Assembly (NCBI GenBank): GCA_021324575.1
Contig: JAJPIW010000083.1
Span: 1-64,000, forward strand
Direction: 5' to 3'
Length of the DNA: 64,000 bases
Source: Intrasporangiaceae bacterium
GTDB taxonomy: Bacteria > Actinomycetota > Actinomycetes > Actinomycetales > Dermatophilaceae
Below the pieces are notes generated by a model. It made no database searches, was not told where the DNA came from, and saw nothing but the letters and a program-made list of their open reading frames with translations. Position 1 is the first letter of the stretch, and each line of letters begins with the position of its first letter. Positions 50,799 to 61,959 of this stretch are shown piece by piece. A program made the translations under genes and the position numbers.

Positions 50799-52016
50799 CT
50801 GCACGTCCGTCACCTCTCGGTCGGAAACTTCCGGTCGTATGCCGCGGCCGAGCTCCCGCTGACCCCCGGCATCACGACGCTGGTCGGGCTCAATGGCCAG
50901 GGCAAGACCAACCTGGTCGAGGCGATCGGATATTTGGCGACCCTCGGCAGCCACCGGGTGGCGACCGACCAGCCCCTCGTCAGGTTCGGGGCCGACCAGG
51001 CGATCATCCGCGGCGCCGTCGTCCGCGACGGGCGCGAGACGGTGGTCGAGATCGAGGTCAACCCCGGGCGGGCCAACCGGGCCCGACTGAACCGCTCCCC
51101 GCTGACCCGACCCCGGGACGTGTTGGGGACCCTGCGAACCGTCCTCTTCGCCCCCGAGGACCTCACCCTGGTCAAGGGCGACCCCGGCGAACGACGCCGG
51201 TTTCTCGACGACCTGCTCGTTGCCCGGCAGCCGCGGTGGGCCGGAGTGCGCTCGGACTACGACCGAATCCTCAAGCAGCGCAACGCTTTGCTGAAGTCGG
51301 CGGCCCCGGTGTTGAAACGAGGCAATCGCGGTGCGCCTCGTCGCTCGTCTGCGCTCGCCGAGGGTGAGAACCCGGACGCCGCACGCGCCGACGCCCTGCA
51401 CACCCTGGACGTGTGGAACGCCCAGCTGGCGGGAGTGGGTGCCCAGCTCCTCTACGCGCGGCTGCGCCTGTTGCGTGACCTCGGACCGCACGTCGGCACG
51501 GCATACGAGCAGGTCAGCGCGGGTGTCTCCGCAGCCGAGGCGACCTACCGGTCGTCCCTGCGGCAGGCGACCGCCGAGCGGATCGCCGCTGGTGAGGTCC
51601 CGGAGATCACCGAGCTGCAGAACGAGCTGATCGCGTCCTTCGAGGAGGTCCGGCGCGAGGAGGTCGAGCGGGGGGTGACCCTGGTCGGGCCGCACCGCGA
51701 CGACGTCGTCCTGCGGCTCGGTGATCTGCCGGCCAAGGGGTACGCCAGCCACGGGGAGAGCTGGAGCTTCGCCCTCGCCCTCAAGCTCGCGGCATACCGA
51801 CTGCTCGCGCACGACCTGGGCGACGACCCGGTGCTGATCCTCGACGACGTGTTCGCCGAGCTGGACACCGGCCGACGCGGGCGCCTTGCGGAGCTGATCG
51901 TCGACTGCGAGCAGGTGCTCATCACGGCAGCGGTTGCCGAGGACGTGCCCAAATCCCTTGTGGGACAGACTTACTCAGTCACCCTCGGGACTGTGGAGCC
52001 AGTGGAGCCGGCCTGA
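50799..52016 (+). CDS. recF: RecF recombination protein with apparent CTG start
   Basis: About 405 residues if read from CTG at 50799. The reading gives [20 protein letters not shown] and Walker [10 protein letters not shown] (about 30-38), then [14 protein letters not shown] (Walker B) near the end and the [15 protein letters not shown] signature. No ATG, GTG or TTG lies in frame before the Walker A; the first is TTG at 50934, which would remove the nucleotide-binding site. So translation likely begins at CTG, coupled to the gnd stop one base upstream. About residues 168-190 ([18 protein letters not shown]) look like an insertion. Acts in gap repair at forks. Confidence 0.88.
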   Translation: MHVRHLSVGNFRSYAAAELPLTPGITTLVGLNGQGKTNLVEAIGYLATLGSHRVATDQPLVRFGADQAIIRGAVVRDGRETVVEIEVNPGRANRARLNRSPLTRPRDVLGTLRTVLFAPEDLTLVKGDPGERRRFLDDLLVARQPRWAGVRSDYDRILKQRNALLKSAAPVLKRGNRGAPRRSSALAEGENPDAARADALHTLDVWNAQLAGVGAQLLYARLRLLRDLGPHVGTAYEQVSAGVSAAEATYRSSLRQATAERIAAGEVPEITELQNELIASFEEVRREEVERGVTLVGPHRDDVVLRLGDLPAKGYASHGESWSFALALKLAAYRLLAHDLGDDPVLILDDVFAELDTGRRGRLAELIVDCEQVLITAAVAEDVPKSLVGQTYSVTLGTVEPVEPA

Positions 52017-52021
52017 CTCGC

Positions 52022-52894
52022 TCAGCCCTCGAGCTGTGGCCAGGCATTGCGGACGCATCCGTCCAGGGCCATGCTCTGGCGCATCATGACCGGCCCTCGC
52101 GCGCCCGGGAGTGGGCAGCCGACGTGCCCCAGGCCGAGGAAGTGGCCGATCTCGTGGTTGACCATGTAGGCGCGGTAGTCGGTGAGGTCGGAGTAGGTCG
52201 GCGTCATCAGGAACCAGCGGTCGGAGTTGAGGATGACGTTCTTGCCCTGTTCACAGTTCCAGGTTCCGATCGTCCCGACAGGGGCGCACATCCGGTCCAC
52301 GGTCGGGGGTGCCGCGAGATAGATGACGAACTCGGCCTGGGTCGGATCGGAGACGGTGGCGAAGCTAGCTCCGTGGTAGCCGATCCAGCCCCGTGGGTCG
52401 TTGAGGATCTTCTCGATCCGGGTGGCCACGTCGTTCGGGGCGTCCTTGACCGTCGACTCGACCTTGACGACATAGGTGTGGGTCACCGTCGTGTGCCGCG
52501 CGGCCGGGAGGGAGACCGTCGATGCGGTGAACCGGTTGGAGCCGGCCAGCCCGGAGCGTGGCATCTTGCCGTTGCCCTCAACGGGCGAGGTCGTCGTCGT
52601 GGCGGTGGTTGGGGCGGTGGTTGTGGTGGTCGTTCGGGTCGCCGTTGTTCCGCTCGAGGTCGCCTTGGCGGTCTTGACGGTCGAGGTCGTGGCTGCCGGG
52701 GTGGTGCGTGCAGCCGTGGAGGTCGCTGTCGTGGGTTGTGGACGCGGTCCGGCTTGCGCTTGTCCGCCGGGCCAGACGGCATGGACGCCGAGACCCACCA
52801 GGATCAGGCCCGCAACCGTTGCCCCGGCGGCGGCCCGCCGCCCACGCACGGTGAGTACCACCCGCTGTGCTGGCTGTGGCCCTTGGCTCCCCAC
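52022..52894 (-). CDS. DUF3152 protein, predicted secreted zinc metalloprotease
   Basis: 290 residues. A membrane or signal segment (GATVAGLILVGLGVHAVW, about 23-40) is followed by a long Thr/Ala-rich linker (about 52-105) and a C-terminal domain with the zinc motif HEIGHFLGLGHVGC (about 247-260), the HExxHxxGxxH pattern of metzincins. Paired Cys (MCAPVG, NCEQ, GCPLPG, DGCVRN) suggest disulfides outside the cell. DUF3152 is common in actinobacteria with no assigned substrate. It is convergent with recF, the stops 5 bp apart. Start GTG at 52894. Confidence 0.85.
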   Translation of the reverse strand: MGSQGPQPAQRVVLTVRGRRAAAGATVAGLILVGLGVHAVWPGGQAQAGPRPQPTTATSTAARTTPAATTSTVKTAKATSSGTTATRTTTTTTAPTTATTTTSPVEGNGKMPRSGLAGSNRFTASTVSLPAARHTTVTHTYVVKVESTVKDAPNDVATRIEKILNDPRGWIGYHGASFATVSDPTQAEFVIYLAAPPTVDRMCAPVGTIGTWNCEQGKNVILNSDRWFLMTPTYSDLTDYRAYMVNHEIGHFLGLGHVGCPLPGARGPVMMRQSMALDGCVRNAWPQLEG

Positions 52895-52982
52895 GGCGCC
52901 ACCTTAGGGTCGGCCTCGCGCCGGCCCGCGGAGCCGCGCCGTGCCGGTCCGTGCCGGGCCCGGCGACCATAGGCTTGCCGGT

Positions 52983-53519
52983 ATGCCGTCCGAGCCGCCC
53001 TCCGTCGCGGGCGAGCCGACCCCGGACGACGTCCGCGACGCGGCGGCCGCCGCCCTGGCCCGGGCTCGTGCAGTGGCCCGCGGCAAGGGACTTCGACCGG
53101 GGTCGAAGCCGGCTCGGCGTCGGGCCAAGGACGTGCCGCTCGACCGTCGTCGCGACGACGCCCGGGACTTCCATGCCCTCGGGGAGGAGGTCGAGGCCTT
53201 CATTGCGGAGCGCGGCTGGGGCATCGACGTGGCGGCCGGGTCGGTCCTGGGCCGCTGGCCGCAGATCGTCGGCCCGGAGATCGCACAGCACTGCGCACCG
53301 GTGAGCTTCGAGCAGGGCCTTCTCGTCGTGCGCGCCGAGTCGACGGCGTGGGCCACCCAGCTGCGGCTGCTCGCCTCGAGCCTGCTGACCCGGCTGGCCG
53401 GCGAGGCGGGGGAGGGTGTGGTCACCGAGCTGCGGATCGTAGGCCCGAGTGCTCCCTCGTGGTCCAAGGGGCCTCGCAAGATCAGCGACGGTCGGGGCCC
53501 CCGGGACACCTACGGGTAG
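52983..53519 (+). CDS. DUF721 protein (DciA-like) of the recF-gyrB region
   Basis: 178 residues from ATG at 52983. The first 70 are basic and Ala/Arg-rich; the DUF721 part (about 85-150) has GSVLGRWPQIVGPEIAQHCAPVSFEQGLLVVRAESTAWATQLRLL. In mycobacteria the homologue (Rv0004) is DciA, which helps load the DnaB helicase, so this is likely the same. There is no clear ribosome site and the start codon is part of a GTATGCCG octamer; a leaderless mRNA is possible. It is divergent from the DUF3152 gene, 88 bp away. Confidence 0.88.
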   Translation: MPSEPPSVAGEPTPDDVRDAAAAALARARAVARGKGLRPGSKPARRRAKDVPLDRRRDDARDFHALGEEVEAFIAERGWGIDVAAGSVLGRWPQIVGPEIAQHCAPVSFEQGLLVVRAESTAWATQLRLLASSLLTRLAGEAGEGVVTELRIVGPSAPSWSKGPRKISDGRGPRDTYG

Positions 53520-53549
53520 GGGCTGCCCGGGTTGGACCGGTCTGTCCGG

Positions 53550-54134
53550 TCAGGCCGGGGAGACGGGCGAGACCGCCCGCCGGACGAACTCCAGGACGCG
53601 ACGTCGGACCCGTGCGGGCGGCTCTCCACGACCGACCTGCGCCGCTCCCGCGCTGACAATGCCGCCGATCAGGCCGGCAGTCCCGGCAGCATCCGCGACA
53701 CCGAGCTCGGTGAGCGAGGCGACGAGCGGGTCGACGAGGCGTGCATGCAGCTCGATCACCCGGACGAGGCACTCCCGAGGCATCACGATGTCGGTGAGCG
53801 CCGCCAGGGGTTGATGGCCCGCCAGGGCCTCGTCGAACGATGCCTCGAGGTATGCCGTGAGCCGTGCCTCGGGGGTTCGGGCGCCGGTGACCGCCTGGTC
53901 CAGGGTGACCACGGCCCGACGGAACATCTCCTCGATGGCGGCACCGATGAGCGCGCCGGTCGAGCCGTAGTACTGGTAGACGCTGCTGCGCGCCAAACCG
54001 GCCCGGGCGGCGACAGCGGCCGGGGTCACGGCAACGGGACCCTCAGCGGCCAGGATGGTGACGGCGGCGTCGACGATCTCGGCACGCTTGATCGCGTGGT
54101 GCTCCGCGACGGTCGGCGCCGCGATCTTGGGCAT
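53550..54134 (-). CDS. TetR family regulator
   Basis: 194 residues. Helix-turn-helix: AIKRAEIVDAAVTILAAEGPVAVTPAAVAARAGLARSSVYQYYGSTGAL (about 14-62). The ligand domain is not specifically recognised. It ends 30 bp from the convergent DUF721 gene. It is 63 bp after the GNAT gene on the same strand, so the two may be co-transcribed; no separate target gene is evident and no palindrome is obvious before its start. Confidence 0.85.
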   Translation of the reverse strand: MPKIAAPTVAEHHAIKRAEIVDAAVTILAAEGPVAVTPAAVAARAGLARSSVYQYYGSTGALIGAAIEEMFRRAVVTLDQAVTGARTPEARLTAYLEASFDEALAGHQPLAALTDIVMPRECLVRVIELHARLVDPLVASLTELGVADAAGTAGLIGGIVSAGAAQVGRGEPPARVRRRVLEFVRRAVSPVSPA

Positions 54135-54197
54135 GAGGCCATTGTCCCCACGGGCGACCTGAACGGGTCCTGAACGGTGCCGAACGGTAGTGAGGGG

Positions 54198-55124
54198 TCA
54201 GCGCGTGATCCGCAGGTTGGCCATGTCGGTCACTGCCCGGTAGCCGATCCGCTCGTAGATCTTGTTGCTCACCGGGTTGGCCTGGTCGGTGAACAGGCAG
54301 GGCACGTTGCCGGCCGCGAGGATCCCCGCCGTGACCTCGGCGACGGCCGCGGCGGCGTAGCCCCGACCGCGGTGGTCGGCTGGCGTGTAGACCGGGCCGA
54401 CCCGGCAGACGCCGTATGCCGGTGGGTTGGCGGCCGTCAGGTGCACCCGCTCGCCGTGCTCGTCCTCCCAGAACCACAGGCAGCCGTCGTCGATCCGGGG
54501 TTGCACGGCGGCCCGGACGTCATGCACGGGTTCGGAGGGTGTGGTGCGGCCGCCCTGGGCATCGGCATCGGCGAGGAAGGCGGCCCACCAAGCGGTGGCC
54601 AGGTCGAGGTCGTCGTGGGTGCCGAGGCGCAGCCGCCCGGCCGGTCGTGGCGGCGCGACCACGGCGTCGCAGCGGAACAGCCGGGTGTGCACGGTGATGA
54701 CGACGAGGCGGCCGACCTGCTCGGCGAGGATGCCAGCGACGGTGTCGCAGGCCGGCCGAGCCCCGTTGACGCCGTGGATGTAGCCGCCCCGATCGGCCAT
54801 GGCGCGTCCCAGCGCAGTCGCCGCGCCGTCCGGCATACCGAGGACGTAGCAGAAGCGGCGGTACCCGTCGGCGTGCATGGCCAGCCCGGCGACCTCTCCC
54901 CGCTCGTCGCGCACGACCCCCCACCACGGGTCGTCCGGGTTGATCGGCGTGGACGGGTCGATCGGGGAGACCGCCCCGGCGGCCCGTGCGCGTTCCACCT
55001 GGGTCGCGATGACGGTGGAACCGACCGGATCGGCCGCCAGCAGCGGTCCCGCGACCTCCTCGAACGAGGCCACGTCCGGGATGAAGTCGACCCGCCACGG
55101 CCCGGTTGTCATCGCCCGCCCCAT
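54198..55124 (-). CDS. GNAT family N-acetyltransferase
   Basis: 308 residues. The C-terminal GNAT domain has the acetyl-CoA motif VGPVYTPADHRGRGYAAAAVAEV and a closing NPVSNKIYERIGYRAV (about 232-300). The first half looks like a degenerate second GNAT-type domain (VAGLAMHADGYRRFCYVLGMPDG). The acceptor is unknown. ATG at 55124 or, four codons later, at 55112. Three octamer copies lie in or near it. It is divergent from gyrB across a 449-bp gap rich in repeats. Confidence 0.85.
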   Translation of the reverse strand: MGRAMTTGPWRVDFIPDVASFEEVAGPLLAADPVGSTVIATQVERARAAGAVSPIDPSTPINPDDPWWGVVRDERGEVAGLAMHADGYRRFCYVLGMPDGAATALGRAMADRGGYIHGVNGARPACDTVAGILAEQVGRLVVITVHTRLFRCDAVVAPPRPAGRLRLGTHDDLDLATAWWAAFLADADAQGGRTTPSEPVHDVRAAVQPRIDDGCLWFWEDEHGERVHLTAANPPAYGVCRVGPVYTPADHRGRGYAAAAVAEVTAGILAAGNVPCLFTDQANPVSNKIYERIGYRAVTDMANLRITR

Positions 55125-55176
55125 GCCATCGTCATCGCTCCACGTTAAGGCCCCTGGCCGGGCTGGCGCCCCCCGT

Positions 55177-55266
55177 TTCCCAGCCTCTGCTAGCAGACGT
55201 CAGGTCACTCAGCAGAGGTTGCAACCTGTGCTGAGTGACCCAACCTCTGCTAGCAGAAGCTGGGAA
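55177..55266. repeat. Nested inverted repeats with two TCTGCTAGCAGA copies
   Basis: Outer arms 55177-55196 and 55247-55266 pair over 20 bases with one mismatch, and each contains or abuts TCTGCTAGCAGA. Inside them, arms 55203-55221 and 55222-55240 pair over 19 bases with one mismatch and no loop. The whole could form a long double hairpin or cruciform. The core matches the element at 46513 after dnaA. Confidence 0.85.
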
Positions 55267-57724
<2,458 letters not shown>

Positions 57725-57732
57725 CAACCTCG

Positions 57733-57788
57733 GTCCGTATGCCGGCCTCTTACGTTCCACGTGAAACGTCGGCACCCGGCATACGGAC
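57733..57788. promoter_or_regulatory. parS-like site inside an inverted CGGCATAC pair, gyrB-gyrA gap
   Basis: The core CGTTCCACGTGAAACG (57753-57768) has one change from the parS core and matches the variant at 40741. It is flanked by perfect 13-bp arms, gtccgtatgccgg (57733-57745) and ccggcatacggac (57776-57788). ParB loading, a terminator or processing hairpin, or both, are possible. The whole lies between the gyrB stop and the gyrA ribosome site. Confidence 0.75.
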
Positions 57789-57836
57789 TGTGCCGACTGA
57801 ACTACCGACCAAAACATCTGTAGGACAAGGGAATTC

Positions 57837-60449
57837 ATGAGCGAGCAGCCGCCCCGCATCGGTGACGCCGTCGAGCCGATCGACCTCAACACCGAGATGA
57901 GCCGCAGCTACATCGAGTACGCGATGAGCGTCATCGTCAGCCGTGCGCTGCCCGACGTCCGCGACGGGCTGAAGCCGGTGCACCGACGGATCGTCTACGC
58001 CATGTACGACGGCGGCTACCGGCCCGACCGCGGGTTCAACAAGTGCAGCCGGGTCGTCGGCGACGTGATGGGCCAGTACCACCCGCACGGTGACTCGGCG
58101 ATCTACGACGCCCTCGTCCGGCTCGTCCAGGACTGGTCGATGCGCTATCCGCTGGTCCAGGGGCAGGGCAACTTCGGCTCCCCTGGTGACGACCCGGCGG
58201 CCGCGCCCCGGTACACCGAGTGCCGGATGGCTCCGCTCGCCATGGAGATGGTGCGCGACATCCACGAGAACTCGGTCGACTTCGTCCCGAACTACGACGG
58301 CAAGACGATGCAGCCCGACGTGCTGCCTGCCCGCTTCCCCAACCTGCTCGTCAACGGCTCGTCCGGCATCGCGGTCGGCATGGCCACCCAGATCCCGCCG
58401 CACAACCTGCGCGAGGTCTCCGACGCCGCCCAGTGGATGCTCGCCAACCCCGAGGCCGGGCGCGAGGAGGCGCTCGCGGCCGTGATGGAGCGGATCAAGG
58501 GTCCCGACTTCCCCACCGCCGCCCTCATCATGGGCCGCAAGGGCATCGAGGACGCCTACCGCACCGGCCGCGGCTCGATCATCATGCGGGCCGTCGTGGA
58601 GATGGAGGAGATCCAAGGGCGGTCCTGCCTGGTCGTCTCCGAGCTGCCGTACCAGGTCAACCCGGACACCTTGGCCCAGAAGATCGCCGAGCTGGTCAAG
58701 GACGGCCGGCTTGCCGGCATCGCCGACATCCGGGACGAGACCTCCGGGCGCACCGGCCAGCGCCTCGTCATCGTGCTGAAGCGCGACGCGATCGCCAAGG
58801 TGGTCCTCAACAACCTCTACAAGCACACCCAGCTGCAGACCACGTTCGGGGCCAACATGCTCGCCCTCGTCGACGGGGTGCCGCGGACGCTGCCGGTCGA
58901 CGCGTTCATCCGGCACTGGGTCGACCACCAGATCGAGGTCATCCAGCGGCGCACGGCATACCGGCTGAAGAAGGCCGAAGCCGACATCCACATCCTGCGC
59001 GGCTACCTCAAGGCCCTCGACCAGCTCGACGAGGTGATCGCCCTCATCCGGCGCTCGGCGACCGTCGAGGAGGCCCGCGACGGACTCATCGCCCTGCTCG
59101 AGATCGACGAGCTGCAGGCGCGCGCGATCCTCGACATGCAGCTGCGCCGGCTGGCCGCTCTGGAGCGGCAGAAGATCATCGACGACCACGACGAGCTCGC
59201 GTCCCAGATCGCCGACTACCAGGACATCCTGGCCCGGCCCGACCGGCAGCGGACCATCGTCTCCGAGGAGCTCGCGACGATCGTCGACAAGTTCGGTGAC
59301 GACCGGCGGACCAAGATCGAGTTCTACGACGGCGACATGTCGATGGAGGACCTGATCCCCGAGGAGGACGTCGTCGTGACGATCACCCGGGGCGGCTACG
59401 CCAAGCGGACCAAGGTCGACCTCTACCGCTCCCAGGGCCGCGGGGGCCGCGGCGTGCGCGGCGCTCAGCTGCGAGGCGACGACCTCGTCGAGCACTTCTT
59501 CACGACGTCCTCGCACAACTGGCTGCTCTTCTTCACCAACCTGGGCCGGGTCTACCGCGCCAAGGCCTACGAGCTGCCCGACGCCGGCCGTGACGCCAAG
59601 GGCCAGCACGTCGCCAACCTGATGGCCTTCCAGCCGGGCGAGCAGATCGCCCAGGTCCTCGACCTGCGTTCGTATGCCGTGTCGCCCTACCTCTTGCTCG
59701 CGACCAAGGCGGGCCTGGTCAAGAAGACCCGGCTCACCGAGTACGACTCGCCCCGCACCGGCGGCCTGATCGCCGTCAACCTCCGCGAGGGCGACGAGCT
59801 GATCGGCGCCGCATTGTGCTCGGCGGAGGACGACGTGCTCCTCGTGTCGCGCAAGGCGATGTCGGTGCGGTTCCACGCCACCGACGCCCAGCTCCGCCCG
59901 ATGGGCCGGGCGACGTCCGGTGTGACGGGCATGCGGTTCCGTGGCGACGACTCGCTGCTGTCGATGTCGGTCATCCCCGCCGGTGAGGACCCCGACGTCT
60001 TCGTCGTCTTCGAGAACGGCATGGCCAAGCGCTCTCCCGCCTCGGACTGGAACGCCAAGGGCCGTGGTGGTCTCGGGGTGGCCGTCGCCAAGATCACCGA
60101 GCGCAATGGGGACCTGGCCGGGGCGTTGACCGTGGCCCATGACGACGAGGTCCTCGTCGTCATGGGCAAGGGCAACATCGTCCGGATGAAGGTCGACTCG
60201 GTGACCCGTCGCGGTCGCAACACCCAGGGCATGAAGTTCGCCAACCCCGGCGCGGGCGACATCGTCGTGGCCGTGGCGCAGAACCCGGAGCGGCCCGAGG
60301 CGGAGGTGGACCCTGCCGATGCGCCCGCGAGCAGCACGAACGCCGTGTCCGATGGTGATGACGTACCGTCTGTGGGTGACAATGGCTCGATGGACCCGGA
60401 GACTCCGGAGTCCGGGGAGTCCGGCCCCGACGCGGGAGGTAGCGAGTGA
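57837..60449 (+). CDS. gyrA: DNA gyrase subunit A
   Basis: 870 residues. The catalytic Tyr lies in [11 protein letters not shown] (about 127). The quinolone region reads [15 protein letters not shown] with the usual Ser and Asp, so the sequence shows no resistance change at those two. The C-terminal six-bladed domain has the GyrA box [11 protein letters not shown]. The last 50 residues are acidic and Ser/Gly-rich. ATG follows AAGGGAATTC. Its stop overlaps the DUF3566 start (GTGA). Confidence 0.98.
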   Translation: MSEQPPRIGDAVEPIDLNTEMSRSYIEYAMSVIVSRALPDVRDGLKPVHRRIVYAMYDGGYRPDRGFNKCSRVVGDVMGQYHPHGDSAIYDALVRLVQDWSMRYPLVQGQGNFGSPGDDPAAAPRYTECRMAPLAMEMVRDIHENSVDFVPNYDGKTMQPDVLPARFPNLLVNGSSGIAVGMATQIPPHNLREVSDAAQWMLANPEAGREEALAAVMERIKGPDFPTAALIMGRKGIEDAYRTGRGSIIMRAVVEMEEIQGRSCLVVSELPYQVNPDTLAQKIAELVKDGRLAGIADIRDETSGRTGQRLVIVLKRDAIAKVVLNNLYKHTQLQTTFGANMLALVDGVPRTLPVDAFIRHWVDHQIEVIQRRTAYRLKKAEADIHILRGYLKALDQLDEVIALIRRSATVEEARDGLIALLEIDELQARAILDMQLRRLAALERQKIIDDHDELASQIADYQDILARPDRQRTIVSEELATIVDKFGDDRRTKIEFYDGDMSMEDLIPEEDVVVTITRGGYAKRTKVDLYRSQGRGGRGVRGAQLRGDDLVEHFFTTSSHNWLLFFTNLGRVYRAKAYELPDAGRDAKGQHVANLMAFQPGEQIAQVLDLRSYAVSPYLLLATKAGLVKKTRLTEYDSPRTGGLIAVNLREGDELIGAALCSAEDDVLLVSRKAMSVRFHATDAQLRPMGRATSGVTGMRFRGDDSLLSMSVIPAGEDPDVFVVFENGMAKRSPASDWNAKGRGGLGVAVAKITERNGDLAGALTVAHDDEVLVVMGKGNIVRMKVDSVTRRGRNTQGMKFANPGAGDIVVAVAQNPERPEAEVDPADAPASSTNAVSDGDDVPSVGDNGSMDPETPESGESGPDAGGSE

Positions 60450-60976
60450 GCACCACAGGTGAGACCGGGATGACGGCACGCGCCGCGTCCGCCGGGTCGA
60501 CCAGCCCATCCGCCGCAACCACCCGGCCCGTGCCGACGTCCGGTGTGGCTGCAACCGGCGCCTCGGGCACTGCGGGCGCCGCGCGCCCGGCCCAGGTCAC
60601 GGTCAACCGTGGCCGCCGGGTCAAGCTCACGGTGAGCCGGATCGACCCCTGGTCGGCGATGAAGATGTCGTTCCTGCTGTCGGTGGCCCTCGGCATCGCG
60701 ATGGTCGTCATGGTCGCCGTGCTGTGGACGATCCTGGCCGGCATGGGCGTCTTCGACCAGATCGACAGCATGATCAGCCAGGTCCTGGCCGGCGCGACGA
60801 CCAAGCCGGTGTCGATCAAGGACTTCGTCGGCTTCGGCCGGGTCGTGTCGCTCTCGATCGTCATCGCCGTCCTCGACGTCGTCATCATGACTGCGATCGC
60901 CACGCTCGGCGCCTTCCTCTACAACGTGTGCTCGGCCCTGGTCGGCGGTCTCCAGCTGACCCTGACCGACGACTGA
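60446..60976 (+). CDS. DUF3566 membrane protein
   Basis: 176 residues. A Ser/Thr/Ala-rich cytoplasmic head of about 50 residues precedes [29 protein letters not shown] and two membrane helices (about 72-95 and 128-155). It occupies the place of mycobacterial Rv0007, next to gyrA. Role unproven; cell-wall and division links have been proposed for neighbours. It is coupled to gyrA by GTGA overlap and ends at a hairpin. Confidence 0.9.
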   Translation: MSTTGETGMTARAASAGSTSPSAATTRPVPTSGVAATGASGTAGAARPAQVTVNRGRRVKLTVSRIDPWSAMKMSFLLSVALGIAMVVMVAVLWTILAGMGVFDQIDSMISQVLAGATTKPVSIKDFVGFGRVVSLSIVIAVLDVVIMTAIATLGAFLYNVCSALVGGLQLTLTDD

Positions 60977-61002
60977 GCGCGCGTTGCCTGGCGAGTCTCT
61001 CC

Positions 61003-61039
61003 CCGGCATACGGCACCGTTTTTGAGGTCCGTATGCCGG
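61003..61039. terminator. Hairpin of inverted CGGCATAC pair after DUF3566
   Basis: Perfect 11-bp arms ccggcatacgg (61003-61013) and ccgtatgccgg (61029-61039) around a 15-base loop that contains a T-run (gtttttg). It lies 27 bp after the DUF3566 stop and 32 bp before tRNA-Ile, where a terminator is expected. Confidence 0.75.
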
Positions 61040-61070
61040 TGGGGTAACCTCGTCCAGCCGGTCACGGCAC

Positions 61071-61144
61071 GGGCCTATAGCTCAGACGGTTAGAGCGCTT
61101 CCCTGATAAGGAAGAGGCCAGAGGTTCAAGTCCTCTTAGGCCCA
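61071..61144 (+). tRNA. tRNA-Ile (GAT)
   Basis: 74 bases. The acceptor GGGCCTA pairs with TAGGCCC; D arm AGCTCAGACGGTTAGAGC; anticodon loop TGATAAG within CTTCCCTGATAAGGAAG gives GAT; T arm AGAGGTTCAAGTCCTCT. The 3' CCA is not encoded, consistent with the cca gene in this window. A short TAACCT before it may be its -10. Confidence 0.97.
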
Positions 61145-61196
61145 CCCTCCCAGCAGCTGGCTGGACTCACGCACCCTCCCAAGGCAGGATCGAAGC

Positions 61197-61340
61197 ATGA
61201 AGAAACTTCTCTTGCTCGTAGCCACCGCTGCGGGAGCCGTGTTCGTGCAGCGGAAGATCAAGGAGCAGCAGGCGGAGCAGAACCTGTGGCACGAGGCCAC
61301 GGCAACGCCCCCGTCGAGCTCCTCGTCCTCCGACAGCTAG
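61197..61340 (+). CDS. DLW-39 family small protein
   Basis: 47 residues, from ATG 61197 to TAG 61340. A hydrophobic start (KKLLLLVATAAGAVFVQRKI) reads as a membrane helix, followed by KEQQAEQNLWHEATATPP and a Ser-rich tail. The NLWHEAT segment matches the conserved LW motif of this actinobacterial family, which commonly lies between tRNA-Ile and tRNA-Ala near gyrA. Function unknown. AGGATCGAAG upstream is a fair ribosome site. Confidence 0.85.
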   Translation: MKKLLLLVATAAGAVFVQRKIKEQQAEQNLWHEATATPPSSSSSSDS

Positions 61341-61416
61341 ACCCAGATTTCACCCAGTGGGCCGATAGGCCCACACCCGCGTCGGATGCCAGCCGGTCAC
61401 GCTGGCAGGCGACAAC

Positions 61417-61489
61417 GGGGCCATGGCGCAATTGGTAGCGCACCTGCTTTGCAAGCAGGGGGTTAGGGGTTCGAGTCCCCTTGGCTCCA
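61417..61489 (+). tRNA. tRNA-Ala (TGC)
   Basis: 73 bases. Acceptor GGGGCCA pairs with TGGCTCC including one G-T pair; D arm GGCGCAATTGGTAGCGC; anticodon arm CCTGCTTTGCAAGCAGG with TGC; T arm AGGGGTTCGAGTCCCCT. CCA is not encoded. It borders the atypical region that follows. Confidence 0.97.
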
Positions 61490-61959
61490 CAGAACGACGA
61501 AGGACCCGGACACGCTTTTCATCCGGTCTTCCTCTGTTTGGCGGGTCGTCTGTCCCGCCCCGAGACAAAGGGAGATCCAGTCGCCAGGCCGCACCAGCGG
61601 CCACTAGGCCCGGAGTCAACAAGGTCCTGGGAAACGAACCACGAGGATCCCGTTCCCAAGGACCTTGTCCGCGTGCCAGTCCAGTGATCCGGGGGCGGGT
61701 TCGTGGTTTTCCACCTCGTGGCGGCGCTTCTGGGGCCCGGGTCTTCTGGATCGAGAGGATGGGCTCGCATGGCCATGCGAGCCGCGCGTTCATCTCGGCC
61801 ACCGTCGGGAACGGCGCTTTCCTTGCCGTTGTGGCGGTCCCCTGACAAGCAGCCCGTTTGATCTCCGCGAAGGCGCGTCGCGGATCCGTCTCAACAGTCC
61901 CATCGCAGGGCCCTCTGACTTGCCTACAGAGACACGACAACTCTGACATCCTGGCGCTC
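61490..61959. other. Atypical non-coding region after tRNA-Ala with palindromes
   Basis: No convincing gene is found in 470 bp. It contains an inverted repeat caaggtcctgggaaacg (61620-61636) with near complement (61651-61667), a perfect 22-bp palindrome at 61762-61783 centred on ATGG/CCAT (ggctcgcatgg arm), and tccgcga/tcgcgga at about 61874-61894. The CGGCATAC octamer is absent. A remnant of an inserted element at the tRNA gene is possible, but I found no second copy of the tRNA 3' end to mark a boundary. Confidence 0.45.

Noticed and set aside
50799-50934. recF as a truncated or frameshifted pseudogene
   Set aside because: The frame is open and reads the normal N-terminus including Walker A; only the start codon is unusual.
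57750-60554. A 934-residue open frame opposite gyrA
   Set aside because: Shadow of gyrA; low-complexity Val/Asp/His-rich sequence typical of antisense frames.
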